A stretch of 64,000 nucleotides of DNA from assembly GCA_030052745.1 (NCBI GenBank), contig JANBVO010000019.1:62001-126000 (forward strand), in the 5' to 3' direction. This document shows positions 24,995 through 37,189 of this stretch, in pieces (position 1 is the stretch's first letter; each line of letters begins with the position of its first letter). The notes under the pieces were generated by a model that saw only the letters and a list, made by a program, of their open reading frames with translations, was not told the origin of the DNA and searched no databases. Position numbers and translations under genes: made by a program. Source of the stretch: Pleurostoma richardsiae (Eukaryota; Ascomycota; Sordariomycetes; Calosphaeriales; Pleurostomataceae).

Positions 24995-26117
24995 ATGCTT
25001 ACGCGGATAGACGAGAGCTCGGCGTACCATTGGGAATGGGACCCGCGGGTCATCCTCAACACCAGCAGCTTGCCGTCAGATGACGAGATCGATGCCGCGT
25101 ACAAGACGCTCCTGAACAGTTTCGCGCAGGACACAGCGCCCGGCCCTCTGCCAGAGTGGAGGACGCAGTGGCCGCCGGACCAGCGAGACCGCATGCTTAC
25201 CGTGGTTCAGGACGCGTACGAGCACCTGAGGTACCTCGTCCGCGTCCAGGCGGGCATGCCGCCTATCCCGCACCGGTTCGGCTTTAAGAGCGCCAGCGAG
25301 GAGCATGCCAAGAGGTTGTTTAAGGACCTCTCATTACGCGGAAAGTCCACGGCAAGGCTGCACGGCGAGTCTACGGAGCGTGTAGTGGTCCCCGCGGTCG
25401 TGAAGCCCGAACATGTCCTGGAGAACACCTTCATCCGCCGCAGGTCTTCAGTCCGCAACCTGTCGCGGATCACCAGCCCTCCAACAACGCCAACGCGGAG
25501 GCAATCTCAGCAGAGGCTTCGGCGGAAACCCTCGCGCGCCAGCTCGGCGGCCTCGAGCCTCAATGAATCCCAACCTAAGGTCGTCACACGCAAGCCGTCG
25601 CGGACATCGCTGCTGTCCCTGGCGTCGGTTGGCTCGCAGGTGTCGAACAGTTCCGAGGCCGGGGTGGACGAGAGTCTGGAGGCGATGCTCGAGCTGGTGA
25701 CCAAGGGACGCACCACGGTCGCGGGGCTCCGGAAGCGGCGGTGGCTGCGAGGGTCGGTCGACGACGGCGCGGCGGCCATGGCTGGAATCGTGCAGCACCT
25801 CGATGCCCTGTCCGCCAAGATCGTGCAGTTCCAGGGGCTGCGCAAGACGAGTGTTGCTCCTGCTGAGTATTCCTGTGCGTCCTTCCCCTCACTGATCTCC
25901 GGATACCCTCCGTCCTAGTGCGCGGTGGGGTGCTAACGCAGCTGCCATAGTCGACGAACACATGGCGCTTGTCCGCCTGTTTGACGACGTGCGGATGACG
26001 CTACGGCGTCTGCAGACGCAGACGGATAGCAACGGCGTGGATGCCGGCAAGGGTATCCTCGAAGAGCTGCGGCGCGAGAACTACGTTGATCGGCTGAACG
26101 GCATCTTGGGGAGCTGA
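24995..26117 (+). CDS. Unrecognised Ser/Arg-rich protein with C-terminal coiled region
   Basis: Two exons, 24995..25874 and 25951..26117, give 348 residues. The 76-bp intron has a GTGCGT donor, a TGCTAAC branch and a CATAG acceptor, and the join is in phase (..EYS|FDEHMALVR..). Residues 1-110 form a compact helical section (YHWEWDPRVILN, AYKTLLNSF, VVQDAYEHLRYLVRV) whose spacing faintly recalls a J-like helical domain, though no HPD motif is present. Residues 120-220 are basic and Ser/Thr/Pro-rich with RKPSR repeated twice, so likely disordered and phosphorylated. The end is a predicted coiled coil (DALSAKIVQFQGLRK, then VRLFDDVRMTLRRLQTQ). I do not recognise the family. It is transcribed divergently from the DUF6594 gene. 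Confidence 0.7.
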
Positions 26118-28646
26118 AGCCGCCTTGACAACGGTGTCGCGCATTTACCAGCGCAGAGGGATCTAGGGTTCCCCCAAAATCCCGCTCAAACTCCGTGAGG
26201 CGTACGGATTACAACTACACACGTAGACTACTGGCCGAGGTCTTGAGTGGCGGCACTTGCGCGCATAACACAGGGGTCTATGCACATCAACAGGTCGCAT
26301 GAAATGCCGTCTATGCCTTATTGCAAAAAGACTTTCCAACCGAGGCCATATTGGACAATCGCTATCGATTTGCGCTCGCCGTGGGAAGGTCACTGATGCC
26401 GATTTCGAGCGAGATCCTCTGGCTACAGGGTTCGAGAACAAGAGTGAGCAAGGATGGCGCTGAACGATCAGATTGGGTGGCACCCCGGGGCCATGGAGCC
26501 TGGCTGAATGGCAATGCTGTTATGAGGTCTGATACCAGTGTGAGTTGGGCATATTTAGGGATCTATCTAAGTGATTCGAGCATGTACAGGAGTTAGGAAG
26601 TCTTGGGCTCGGTGTGCTCGATGGTGCTCAGCAGTTCGTCACGGGTTCATGATGCCGCGGGAGTACGAGTCAGTCAGCTCTTTGTTCGTCCCATATGCCT
26701 AGAAGCATTCAAGTATGTGCCTAGGTAAACGGGACGGGACGGGCCTCGAGACAAAACGGCTCGAGCCGGCCTCAGCATCAACTACTGACGTGTGTGTACC
26801 GTTTCTTGTCTTGCATCAGCGCGAATACGGCTCGCGATATTGGGGTCGGCGTGACTGTGCCCCATGGCTAGAACCTCGTGTCGCCAGAATCTACAGTATT
26901 TGTTAGTGGTCCGGCGGCTGAGCCACTTTCTTATCTAACAATTCCACCAAATCCGCGTGGTCGGAGCCGATCCGCGGAGGGCTTGCTGCAGGAACAGAGA
27001 GGAGACCCAATGGGCGCTGCGGAATCCCAATGTGGCACGCGGTGCAGTAGCGGGCTCTCGCTAGCACCTCGTGAGGTCTTGGAGAGGCGAATGAGAAGCC
27101 GCGGCGGAGGGAAAAGGGGTGCTCAAGCCTCCCGCGGCCGAAAAGGGGACATGATCGTCAGAGGGTCTGAGCACCGGCATGCGAGAAGAAGGATCGGGCA
27201 GAGTCAAGAGAAGCTTCTGGTGCTGCTGGGCACGACGGAATGGGTGGGCATAGTTAATGCGCGCGGATCCTGACAAGATGAGACGCCCCGCCATATGTGA
27301 GATGCTATAACTAGAGACAGATGGCGGCCGCAAACCTGGGATGAGAACCCGGGATGCGGTTGTCGATTGCCTCAGCATGGGAGGGGGCCTCGGTTCCGGA
27401 ACGGAGTGTCGACTGCACGGAGTAGGGGAGGAGATGATTGATGACTACTAGGAGCAGAGGTCTGCTCTCAAATCACTCGATTGCAAGAAAGACCGTCAGA
27501 TGTGACCAAATTGCTCTGGCGCTGTGCACACTCTCCTGCGAGCAAAAAAGACGGTGCGGTCGGTATGATGATATCAGCCCATGCAGCCATTGAGCCATGG
27601 CATCCCGCTCTGTCCGCTGCCTGACCAACCAGACGCCGCGGTTCTGCTGAAGGAAAAGAAGAAGCAGGAGACACCAAAGTGAGACATTGACAAAAAAGAG
27701 AGGCTTGGAAAGAAGGAATAGAAGGAAAATTCTGTGCTGGACCTGTTTGAGGCTCTTCCTCTCTCTTCCTCTAACTACGGGCTTTGACAGCTCAGCTCTC
27801 GGTTTTAATATTTGGTCGAACCATTTTGCGCAATTGACTCGACTCGCACCGTTAACCGCCCCTGAGCTGCCCTAGTCCACCTAGTTGATCGATGATCGGT
27901 GTGCCGTTTAGGTTATCGGCAGAGACTGTGACGCTGTGCTTCCTTTCTGTGTGACCTTACTTTCACCTCCTCCTGGGCGAGAGGCTCAATTTCGCGACAA
28001 GAGTTGCATTGCCCAGGGATCCAAGCCGAGCACTCGGTATGTATGCCCTGCTGTTTCACAGTTATCACAGTTATCACAGTCAGCCCTACTTGTGCTGCCC
28101 AAGCCGCGTGCACAGCAAATTATCCCCCGCCCGTGTGTTTGCTGCTCTTCAGGGGTTCGTGGAGCTTATCAGCTTCCCGCAATCTCCAAGGCGCAGAGGC
28201 CAATTCCCGTCCCTCCCCCAACCGCGCAGGTACACGACCGCACCTTGAATTTTTTTCCCGCCTTTCTCACAGGAAATCACAAGCAGCAACAGCGGCAGCG
28301 GCAGCAGCAGCAGCAAAAGCAGCAGCAGGAGCACTGCAGACTGTGACTATCCGCCTGCTCGGTGCCCAATTCCCCGCCGGGCTCTGCACGACCGATGATC
28401 GCGCTGCAAATCCACCTTGCGAAGTCCGTTTGACGACGATCTGCGAGCTCGGAAGACCCACAAGACTGACGGGCCACCGACCTCCGACGACGAGGACCAG
28501 CTGAGGCTCTCGACAAGACTTCATTCTCCTCTGAAGCTGGGCGAACGAGGGCAGCCGGGTTCTCGCCGTCGTGTGCTCGCGAGCGGTCACACCTGCCTGT
28601 CTTCGAGACCAAGACCACAGAGATAAATGCGCGACCGACCTCCACG
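26118..28646. other. 2.5-kb intergenic region upstream of the DOCK gene
   Basis: No gene is supported. The frame at 26878-27273 (+) lacks any recognisable feature. The right part (about 27680-28640) is pyrimidine-rich and then CAG-rich and looks like promoter and 5' leader. A short tandem TTATCACAG occurs near 28056-28075. Confidence 0.45.
28282..28330 (+). repeat. imperfect (CAG)n microsatellite in the DOCK leader
   Basis: A run of CAG/CGG/CAA triplets lies ~320 bp before the DOCK start codon, probably in transcribed leader. It is interrupted several times, so it is not a pure repeat. Confidence 0.7.
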
Positions 28647-28686
28647 ATGCCCTGGCAACCACTGCCCCGTATCGCCTTCGCGGTAG
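28627..28686 (+). other. 19-codon uORF overlapping the DOCK start
   Basis: An ATG 20 bp before the DOCK start opens a 19-codon frame that ends at TAG 28684-28686, inside the DOCK coding region and in another frame. If the leader includes it, ribosomes that start here would pass the true start. This could lower DOCK translation. The uORF is seen; its use is inferred. Confidence 0.55.
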
Positions 28687-31600
28687 CGACATACCCCTTC
28701 ACCCCCCAGAGTCCCGAAGACCTGCCTCTCGAGATCGGCGACGAGCTCTACATCATCGAAGAGACCCCAGATGGCAGCTGGCTGCGCGGCTACCTGGTCG
28801 CTCCACCCTCTCTGCTCGCCGGCCTGACCTCCGTCAAGGGCCAGACCCTCGAGGCCCGCGTCTACAATGGTATATTCCCCCGCAGCTGCGTCGAGGTCCG
28901 CGAGATGCTCGGCGAGTCGGACGACACCGACGACAACGAAGAAGTCAGCGAAGATGGCGAAGCTGGGGGTGACGATGCCGCCATGGCCGGCATACAGCGC
29001 GTGGGCAGCGACTCCGCAAAGAGTGGACTGACTGGTGAGGCCAGGAGACGGAGGAAAAGGAGGGAGAAGGGCAAGGGGACCGAAGGCAACAACCCTGCCG
29101 AAGGGCGTGGTATGAAATGGAGCAAGGAGCTGCCCAACGGCACCCAGGGCCGGCTGTCCATTCCCGTGAAGCGCGACCCGGACACACCGCGGCCCCAGGC
29201 CCCGGTGCCGATGCTCAAGATCGGCGACGAGACACCCACCTCTGCCTCCGAGCCACTCATCGACGAGATCGCCTCCTGCCTGCGCGAGTGGCACTCGACA
29301 AACCTGCACGAGCTCCTGCTCTCGCGCCAGTACGCCAAGCTGGACAAGCTCTCGCAGCTCATCACGACGCTCTATTTCTCGCGCCAGCAGTTTCTGCACA
29401 ATGTCCTGACGGGCTGGGAATACCGCAACCTCCGCGAGAAGACGGTCTGGGATCTGGTCAAGGTCAACAAGCTCTGCGGAGGGGAGGTCATTGTGCGGGA
29501 CCCCAAGGAGAGAGGCCGCGTGCTGACCGGGGACGACTCAGTAGTGGAGATAACGAGGCTGCAGTCCGTCATGACTCTGCTGGACGAGCCGCCACAGGCT
29601 GCCGTAGAGTCGTCTGCGCTCCACCATTTGCTTGTCGATGTCAAGGGCTTTGCGGGCGCGTCGATCGAGGCGACGACACTCGTGCTTTATCTCGCCACCA
29701 AGCCTGCAGGCGGCCTCGTTACGCAACTGTCTGAGAGCTACATCATCCAGATACCAGCGGGCGGCATGATGGGACACCTAGGCAAGAACGCACAGGCGCA
29801 CATGCGGACGCTGTTTGCGGACCTCTCACCGTCTGATATCGGCAGTATTCCTTCAGCAGAGACCGAGCTGTTCCTAGTGGTCAAGGTTCGAACCGCCAGG
29901 CAGATCACTGCGGGTAAGCCCAGCTCACGATCTGGCGTCGGCTCCCAGCGGGATACCTATGCGAAGGACCTCAACAAGCCGCCTTTGTCGAGCGGAAACA
30001 AGTCTATGCGGAGGAGCCTGATGTGGGCGCAGAAGAGCACCCGGTCCGCTTTCTCAAGAGGCTCGCCCATGGCTAAACTCGATGAGCAGCCCGAAGAGAG
30101 ACCGATGACAGGACCTGATTCCGAGAGCAGGGACGGGCCGCCGCCCAGTACGGCGGGCTCCAGGGTGCCTCGCATGTCCATTGATGGCACTGTCAACATG
30201 GTGGCCGACCGGACGATAGGCGTTGGCGTGCTGAAGCTGAATGCGATGATGAAGCAGGACGACGAGGTCGAGCACGTCCTCGGCGTCTGGTCGCCGTCTG
30301 CGCGCTTCGTCGCAGAGAAGCAGGATGGCGGGGAGGACTGGGACCCTCTAGTACGCGAGCTCATGGAGAGCAAGTCGGGGCAGTACGAGAAATCGCGGAG
30401 TGCGGAGAGGCTGCAGGTCCACCTGAAGCCGTTTGACGCGCCGGACGCGGACGCCCTCATCAAAGCCACGCCGACGCTGCTCGCTGGCATCTGCAAAACG
30501 AACAAGATGGGATTTTCCGGTGCGCCCACCAAACCTAGGTCGGACATCTACGTCACCCTAGACGAGGCTGTCCTAACGAGGCAGACGCTGCTGTCAAGGT
30601 ACGGCGGTAGCGCGACAGCCATACCCACCACGGTGCATGGAAGCAATCTGCAGGTGACACTCGAGGTGCGGAGGCCGTCGGGGGAGCGGATAGATAACTG
30701 TATATATCCGTCCTCCAACAGCGACGGCTTGAGCACTTGGAAGTCTGCTGCAACGGAGCGAGGAGAGCCCTGGAGGCAGACCTTCAGACTGCTGCTCTCT
30801 GCGCAGGATGTGTTCACCTCCCACGTGGTCGTGTTCCTTGCTGACCTGCCGAACCCCCCCTTCGCCATTGCGTACATGCCCCTGTGGGATCAACGAGCTT
30901 TTGTCAGCGACGGCCCACACGCGCTGTTGCTCTACAGGATCGACGAGCACACGGCCACGGCGCAGCCAACCGCTGGCACGGTCAAAGGAGGGTACCTGTC
31001 TCTACCGTGGAGCGCAAGAGGAAAGGGAGAGCATTCTGCCGACGTGACCGGTCCATTGGCCACGCTGCGGTTAGACACCTACCTGTGCAGCACGAGGTTT
31101 TCGCAGGACAGAGTTGTGTTGTCTCTGTTGAAGTGGAAAGAGTTGCCCAAGGAAGAAGTGCCGGATCTCTTGAAACAACTCATCTTCGTTGCCGAGATCG
31201 AGGTCGTCAAGCTCCTTAGCGACGTGCTCGACTCGCTGTTCGGGATCTTGGTTGAGTATTCCGGCAACGACGAGTACGAGGACCTCGTCTTCACGGCACT
31301 AGTCAGAGTCCTTGACATAGTGCACGACAGGCGATTCAACCTCGCTCCCCTCGTCGACCACTATGCCGAGAGCAGGTTTAACTACCCCTTTGCGACGCCA
31401 TGTCTAGTCCGGTCATTCACAAGGCTGCTAGAAAAGCCCACAGAGCCGGAGACGGCTCGAAAGCTGAGGGCCACGTTCAAGGTTGTCCGGCACATCCTTA
31501 AGTTCATCACCCACGCTCGAGGCCAACAGAAAGCCAAGGAAGCCGGAATTGGCATTACGGGCTCTACACCTGGATTTACACGTCATCTCCGAAGCATATT

Positions 31601-34600
31601 TAAAGCTCTGGACTCGCTGATGCGGAGCACGGCGCCTGTCCTGGTCGGCAGCCAGACGCTCGCGGTGCAGCATTTCCATACCTGGCTCCCTGAACTTGCC
31701 GGCCTGCTCACGACTGAGGAGATTCTGCATATCGCCATCGATTTCATGGACTCTTGCTCCTCGGTCAAGGGCAAGCTGGTCCTGTATAAACTTGTTCTGA
31801 TCATCAACTACGCGAAGCTCGACATATTCGCCCACCCAGAGCAGAGGTCCGCCTTGAGCGCTAACACCGTCAGGTGGATTGCGCCGCACTGGGGCCTGAC
31901 CGAGGAGGTGACGGAGCAATGGAGGGAGCAGGTCCGGCTATGCTGCTCCGTTCTAGCTAGCCAGGTCGATCACCTCGGTCCCGAGATACCCGACTACATC
32001 CCCAAGATTCTTGAATCATACCTTACGTTACAGGCTCTGCCCCAGAAGTCAAGACATCGTCTTTCCCTGCTATTCCCTACGGCATATCCCTTCCCTTCGA
32101 AGCCGACCGGCGAAGAGGTCACATTCGACGAGGCACTCGTCGAGCTCTCGGCAGTCCTGTCTGCACTTTCCAACTCCCCTAGCGGGATGCAGCTGGAGCT
32201 AGCGTTAGATGACCTCGGCGTCGTGCTAGACAATACGCTTCGTGTCCACATGAGCATCTTGCAGGGCGAGGCTTTCCCGGCCAACTGGCTAAGTGTACAT
32301 ATTTTCCACCACAAGTCGACGATGCGGACGCTCCAGTACCTTTCGACCATTCTGCTCGAGTCGTTCCTGCCCGACCCTGACGATGCTGAGAGTTTTAACA
32401 CCGAATTGTGGAAGATGTTCTTCTCCACCATGCTGAAGCTAGTCGGCAGCCCATCCTTGGCGCTGGAGACGTTCCCCGAGCAGAAGCGGAGGGCGGTTTG
32501 GAAAATCGCCGGCGACGTGAGGGAGCACGGCGCAGAGCTGCTGCGGAGGACGTGGGAGGCCATCGGGTGGGAGACGAGCCCTGACGAGCGGCAGAGCTAC
32601 GGCCTAACCAAGATGGGAGGCTACCAGGTTCAGTACGTCCCGACGCTCGTCGGCCCCATTGTGGAGCTGTGCCTCAGCGTGCACGAGGGGCTGAGGAGGA
32701 TGGCGGTAGAGGTGCTGCAAACCATGATTGTCAGCGAGTGGACGCTGAGCGAGGACTTGTCGGTGATCCAGACAGAGGTCATCGACTGCCTCGACATCTA
32801 CTTCAAGTCCAAGCCTCTCACCGAGAGCATCCTGCAGAAGCTCTTCGTGGGAGAACTTCTTGATCGGTTCCAACCTCTGGCACAAGAACCTGACGACCCC
32901 TTCTATCTTGCCATCCGGGAACTCATGGCCACGGTCGATGAATTCCTCGACCTGCTCGTTGCCGTGCACAGTGACGATGTATCTGGCGAGGCGTCACATC
33001 TCATTAATCGCTTACGTCTGATGGAGTTCTTGCGGAATATGCAGAAGGAGGAGATCTTCGTCCGCTACGTCCACCAGCTCGCGAATTTGCAAGTTGAGGC
33101 GCGGAACCATGCCGAGGCCGGCCTGGCTCTACGCCTTCACGCCGATCTGTACGATTGGGACCCCATCAGGACGACGCCTGCACTCATCGACCCCGAGTAC
33201 TCAGCCCAGTCGCATTTCGAGCGCAAGGAGCGCATCTACTTCGACATGATCAAACACTTCGAAGACGGAGAGGCTTGGAGCAGCGCGCTCGACGCATACA
33301 AGGAGCTGCAGACACAGTATGAGACTAACATCTTTGACTTCGCTAAGCTGGCCCGCGCGGAGCGCGCCATCGCCACTATTTATGAGACCATCTCCAAGAC
33401 CGACAGGATTGTCCCCAAGTACTATAAGGTCGCCTTCAAGGGCCTGGGCTTCCCCACCTCCATCCGCGACAAGGAGTACATCTACGAGGGCTCGTCCCCC
33501 GCCGAGCGTGCGTCCGCCTTCACGGACCGTATGCAGGAGCAGCACCCTTCGGCACAGATCGTAACGGGGAGCGAAGCAGCCACCGTGGACTACGACGTCG
33601 AGGGCCAGTTCCTCATTGTCTCCGCTGTTAGCGTCCACCGGGATCTGAGCCACCACGTCTTCCAGCGTGCGCGGGTGCCGGGCGTCATCAGGGACTACCT
33701 GCTGAGCGCACACCCGCAGATGTTCTCCGTGAGCAGCAAGCGGGTGACCACGGGCCCCGTGGCGGAGCACCGGGCGGAGAAGGTCGTGTACACGACTGCT
33801 GAGGCGTTCCCGACGATCCTGCGGCGCAGTGAGATCGTCAACGCGCACGAGGTGGTGCTCAGCGCCAAGGAGACGGCGCTGGAGCGCATTGTGCGCAAGA
33901 CGCAGGAGATGACAGCCGTGGAGAGAAAGATCCTCGACGGGGAGGCGGGCGATGATGTCGCGCGCCTGCTGGTCGACGCGGTGACCATCTCGGTCAACCC
34001 AGCCTCGGAGAGCGGCGTCGTGTCCTACCGGCAGCTGGTGCCGGGGAGACATCAAGTCACGGCAACGGCCGCCGAGGGCGAGGACGAGGTGGACCCGGAC
34101 GAGGAGGAAGAGGAGGTGCAGCTGGATCCGCAGGAGAACGCTATCCGGATGGCGCTGGTGGACCATGCGATCATGATCAAGAGGTGCTTGGGCATGTTTG
34201 CGAGAAGCGCGAACCCGATCCTCAGTCGGAGTTATGAGGATCTGCAAAAGTGTGAGTGTCTCTATCTCCTCCCATTCCTTTCTCCCGTGGGTGTATCGTT
34301 TTGCAGAAAATGTCATGCTAACCAGGAATCCCCGGCCAGACTTCGAGATTACCTTTGCCCCCGAAATCGCAACTTTCGCGCCACCGCAACCCGCTCGCGA
34401 TGCTATGCCCACCACACCATCCCCGAGTTGGCCGCGCACGCCTCCCTCTCTCGCGCCCGCGACGCCCCAGCATCACCAACACCAGAAGAGCACAGCATCC
34501 ACGGCCACAACCACCGCCAACGGCACCGGTGGCGTGGAGGTCTCCACCGTGCGACCAGTCTCGCTACGCCAGGGCCGAGGTGCGCGGCTCAGCTTCCTGG

Positions 34601-35154
34601 GGGGTAGGAAGAAGGAACAGGTCCCGCCACTACCGACCCAGCCGTCACAGCAGGCGAACGGTGACGGCGGCGAGGGCGAGGAGACAGCGAGCAAGAGCAG
34701 CAGGGAGAACCTTAATAGGAGGAGTTTTTTCCGGTCACAGTCGTCAGATACGGGCAACAGCCAGAACCAGGGCCAGCAGCACAACCAGCAGCAGAGACCG
34801 GCGACGGGCGGGACCACTGCTACGAACGGGGCAGAGGCGATGGCCGGGCTGGGAATAGCTGGCGGGAATGGTAACTACGAGTGGGGCACGGTTACGGATC
34901 GCAATCATCACCACCACGGGACGCCAGGGACGACTGTCAGGGCGAGCTCAGACCTGAGCACGGGCTACGCGGACAGTAGCAGGGAGAGGGAGAAGGGCGG
35001 GGCGGCAGCGGTGTCGGTGCTGGAGACGATGACGCCGGGCGATGGTGGCATGGCGAAGAGGGGAAGCGTGAGGAAGAGGCTCAGCATGCTAAAGCTGGGG
35101 AAGAAGACCAGCAAGGGTAGCGGGCTGATGGGGAGCGTGGTGGACGAAGAGTGA
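28647..35154 (+). CDS. DOCK-family Rho-GTPase exchange factor
   Basis: Two exons, 28647..34251 and 34340..35154, give 2139 residues. The 88-bp intron has a GTGAGT donor, a TGCTAAC branch and a CCAG acceptor, joining ..YEDLQK|YFEITFAPEIA... The nearer TTGCAG acceptor would create a stop. An SH3 domain covers ~8-85 (ATYPFTPQSPEDLPLEIGDELYIIEE). A DHR-1/C2 lipid-binding region lies at ~630-790 (DIYVTLDEAVLT, FRLLLSAQDVFTSHVVVFLA, LLLYRIDE). Long armadillo-like helices follow, then the DHR-2 exchange domain at ~1520-1860 (ERKERIYFDMIKHFEDGEAW, YYKVAFKGLGFP, KEYIYEG). A Ser/Gly/Gln-rich disordered tail of ~250 residues ends in a basic patch (KRGSVRKRLSMLKLGKK). This is the layout of DOCK180-type GEFs and fungal Dck1, which with ELMO activate Rac at the cell cortex. 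Domains are seen; the GTPase target is inferred. Confidence 0.94.
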
Positions 35155-35921
35155 CCCCTGAGATAGAGAGTGGGTTCTCGGTACATACGACACGGCTTTA
35201 CATACGCTTCGCGAGAGGCAGGGAACGAGGGCTAGGAGACACAGCCTCGTGGTATTCGTCATTTTAGGGAGGCACCCCCTGTTTGGTTTGTCTGTTGATG
35301 GCTGACACTCGGTCGTTTTCTTGGCTTCCTTCTGCTTGTTGTTTTGTTTGCTCTTCAGGATACCATACCTGCTCAGTTCTGCATTCGTTTGCAGCTCTGC
35401 TTGTTGCATCGCTCTCATTTTGTCCATGCGGGGTACTTCAGCGCGGTGTGTTCTTCGCGGTCTTCTATCGGGCCTCTTCTTCGTGTTGTAAATAAGGGGT
35501 GTTTCGTGCATGTGCTGTGTGGGCATGCTTGTAGCATATATGTATCTCTTAGGCTGAGTGTGCAATGGAGAGAAAAGAGCCTGCCTGGCAGAAGATGTCA
35601 CTTCGAATGCTAACAAGTCTCTTTACACGTACTCGTTAATCTCGAACTGTGTAACATATGGTGGATCGCCACAAAATACCAACAACAGCGAGGGGTGTGA
35701 GGCCAGCCAGGGCCACAAGCATCCCTCTACGCCCTCGGGCACCCAAATTCTCCATCCCTGGATTCTAGCTGCTCTCCAGCATCCACACTTTTCGCAGTCT
35801 CGCCGTCTACCTGCACCATGTCCGAAGATACTTTTGTGGCAGCTTTGGCGCGCTCTTTCTCCCTTGTACTATCTTTCTCCCCCATAACCTTCTAGGCTTC
35901 TACTGCCGCCTTTTCTCGGCC
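35155..35921. other. convergent intergenic region
   Basis: This is the 3' spacer between the DOCK gene (+) and the small membrane protein (-). It is T-rich on the plus strand after 35280, consistent with a 3' UTR. No gene is seen. Confidence 0.45.
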
Positions 35922-36260
35922 TTATTCATACCTCCCAGCGTAACCGACATTCATCTCGTTCAGAACGAGCGCATCTAGATCCTCTTCATCTTCTGTTCCA
36001 GATTTGTCCTCCTGCTCTTCCTTGCCTCCTGCAATGCGATCCATCTTCTCCGTTTCCGGACTTTCTGGTAGCGGGAGCCACTTCTCGGCCGATTGCCCAA
36101 ACTGCAAACCATCCAGTAGTTCATGATCCATCGTCCGTTCGGTAATGCTGAGGTATCTGAACGATAAATATTCGTCATACCATAAGGTCGAGTAGACCAG
36201 AATGATCGCGATGATGAGGAGGGTGATCGTATAGCGAAAACGGTAGGTTGACATAGACAT
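35922..36260 (-). CDS. Small single-pass membrane protein, unrecognised
   Basis: This single exon encodes 112 residues from the ATG giving MSMSTYRFRY; the frame continues upstream but only from a TTG. Residues 9-30 form one clear membrane helix (ITLLIIAIILVYSTLWY), followed by a soluble, strongly acidic tail (EEQEDKSGTEDEEDLDALV). The basic N-terminus before the helix would favour a cytosolic N-terminus with the acidic tail outside or luminal. I do not recognise a family. The coherent layout supports a real gene, but it is short and could be chance. Confidence 0.42.
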   Translation of the reverse strand: MSMSTYRFRYTITLLIIAIILVYSTLWYDEYLSFRYLSITERTMDHELLDGLQFGQSAEKWLPLPESPETEKMDRIAGGKEEQEDKSGTEDEEDLDALVLNEMNVGYAGRYE

Positions 36261-37189
36261 TCTGTCAACCTCAACGGCCGCCGAGGAAGGGAAAGCAAAC
36301 GGTCCCTGGCTGTGGAGGCTTAGCCTGACAAAAGCTATAGCCAAGCTCGCGTGATAGAGCAGAACGAGGTTTCGAGAGAGTAAAGACCGAAAATCCTCGT
36401 CATAACTTTGGTGCTCGACTTCAGACCGCCAACGCCGTATGAAACGAGCCTATGCTCATAGGAAAGACAAGAGATCTCTCACGTACCATGACTTAGCCAA
36501 GAGACGGGGCAGCTAAGAGATATATATATAGCCTCTAGGCGAAAGAAATATACAGTAGGTTCATCCAGGGTCCTTATCTACAAGTGTTCGCTCTAGGCTA
36601 AAGTACCATAATACCCGGGCGAACTCAATCGGATTTGCAACCGAGAGGGGATGATGTCTTCCCGGAGAATGGATCTTCGGCAGTGTAAACGATGATAAAT
36701 AGCAGCTTTTCCGTGATAAATCACTTATTCTTATCATTCTGCTATTTAATTATTAAACCTAAAAGGCTGTAGAGAGACTGAGAGCGGCTATGTGTACAGC
36801 GAGCCTTGTTGCTATACATGAGTCTTACAATCCCTACAGTGCATATTTTTCTATGCTTCCGGATCTCCTGTGACTTGTTGGCCAAAGTTGGACCTAGAAC
36901 CACAAGCGCAACACACACAAATCGCTGGTGCCCGATCAAATGGTTAAGTTTCTAGCAGATTCGCACATCCTGCAGATATGACTTGGGATGTGGTTACACG
37001 ACAGCCCAGCTTGGTAGGCCTCCCCCACTCCTTGTTTGTCGTGTCTGTTGCCTGCCAACATGGGCCGACTCCATGATCTTGGCAACAACTTAAGATGTCC
37101 CCCTCACCCAGAGCCTCCTCATCCCATTTTCGATTTGTCTCTCCAAGTAGTTTCTTGGAAGCCTCTATATTGGAGCTGAAACTTGCAAC
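36261..37189. other. intergenic, no gene recognised
   Basis: This is an AT-richer spacer before the tetraspanin gene. It holds short AT runs (for example near 36520 and 36740). No gene is seen. Confidence 0.45.

Noticed and set aside
33201-34439. 412-codon open frame on the minus strand inside the DOCK gene
   Set aside because: It lies wholly antisense to the DHR-2 coding region; its Arg/Leu/His-rich composition is the mirror of a GC-rich coding strand, and it has no domain.
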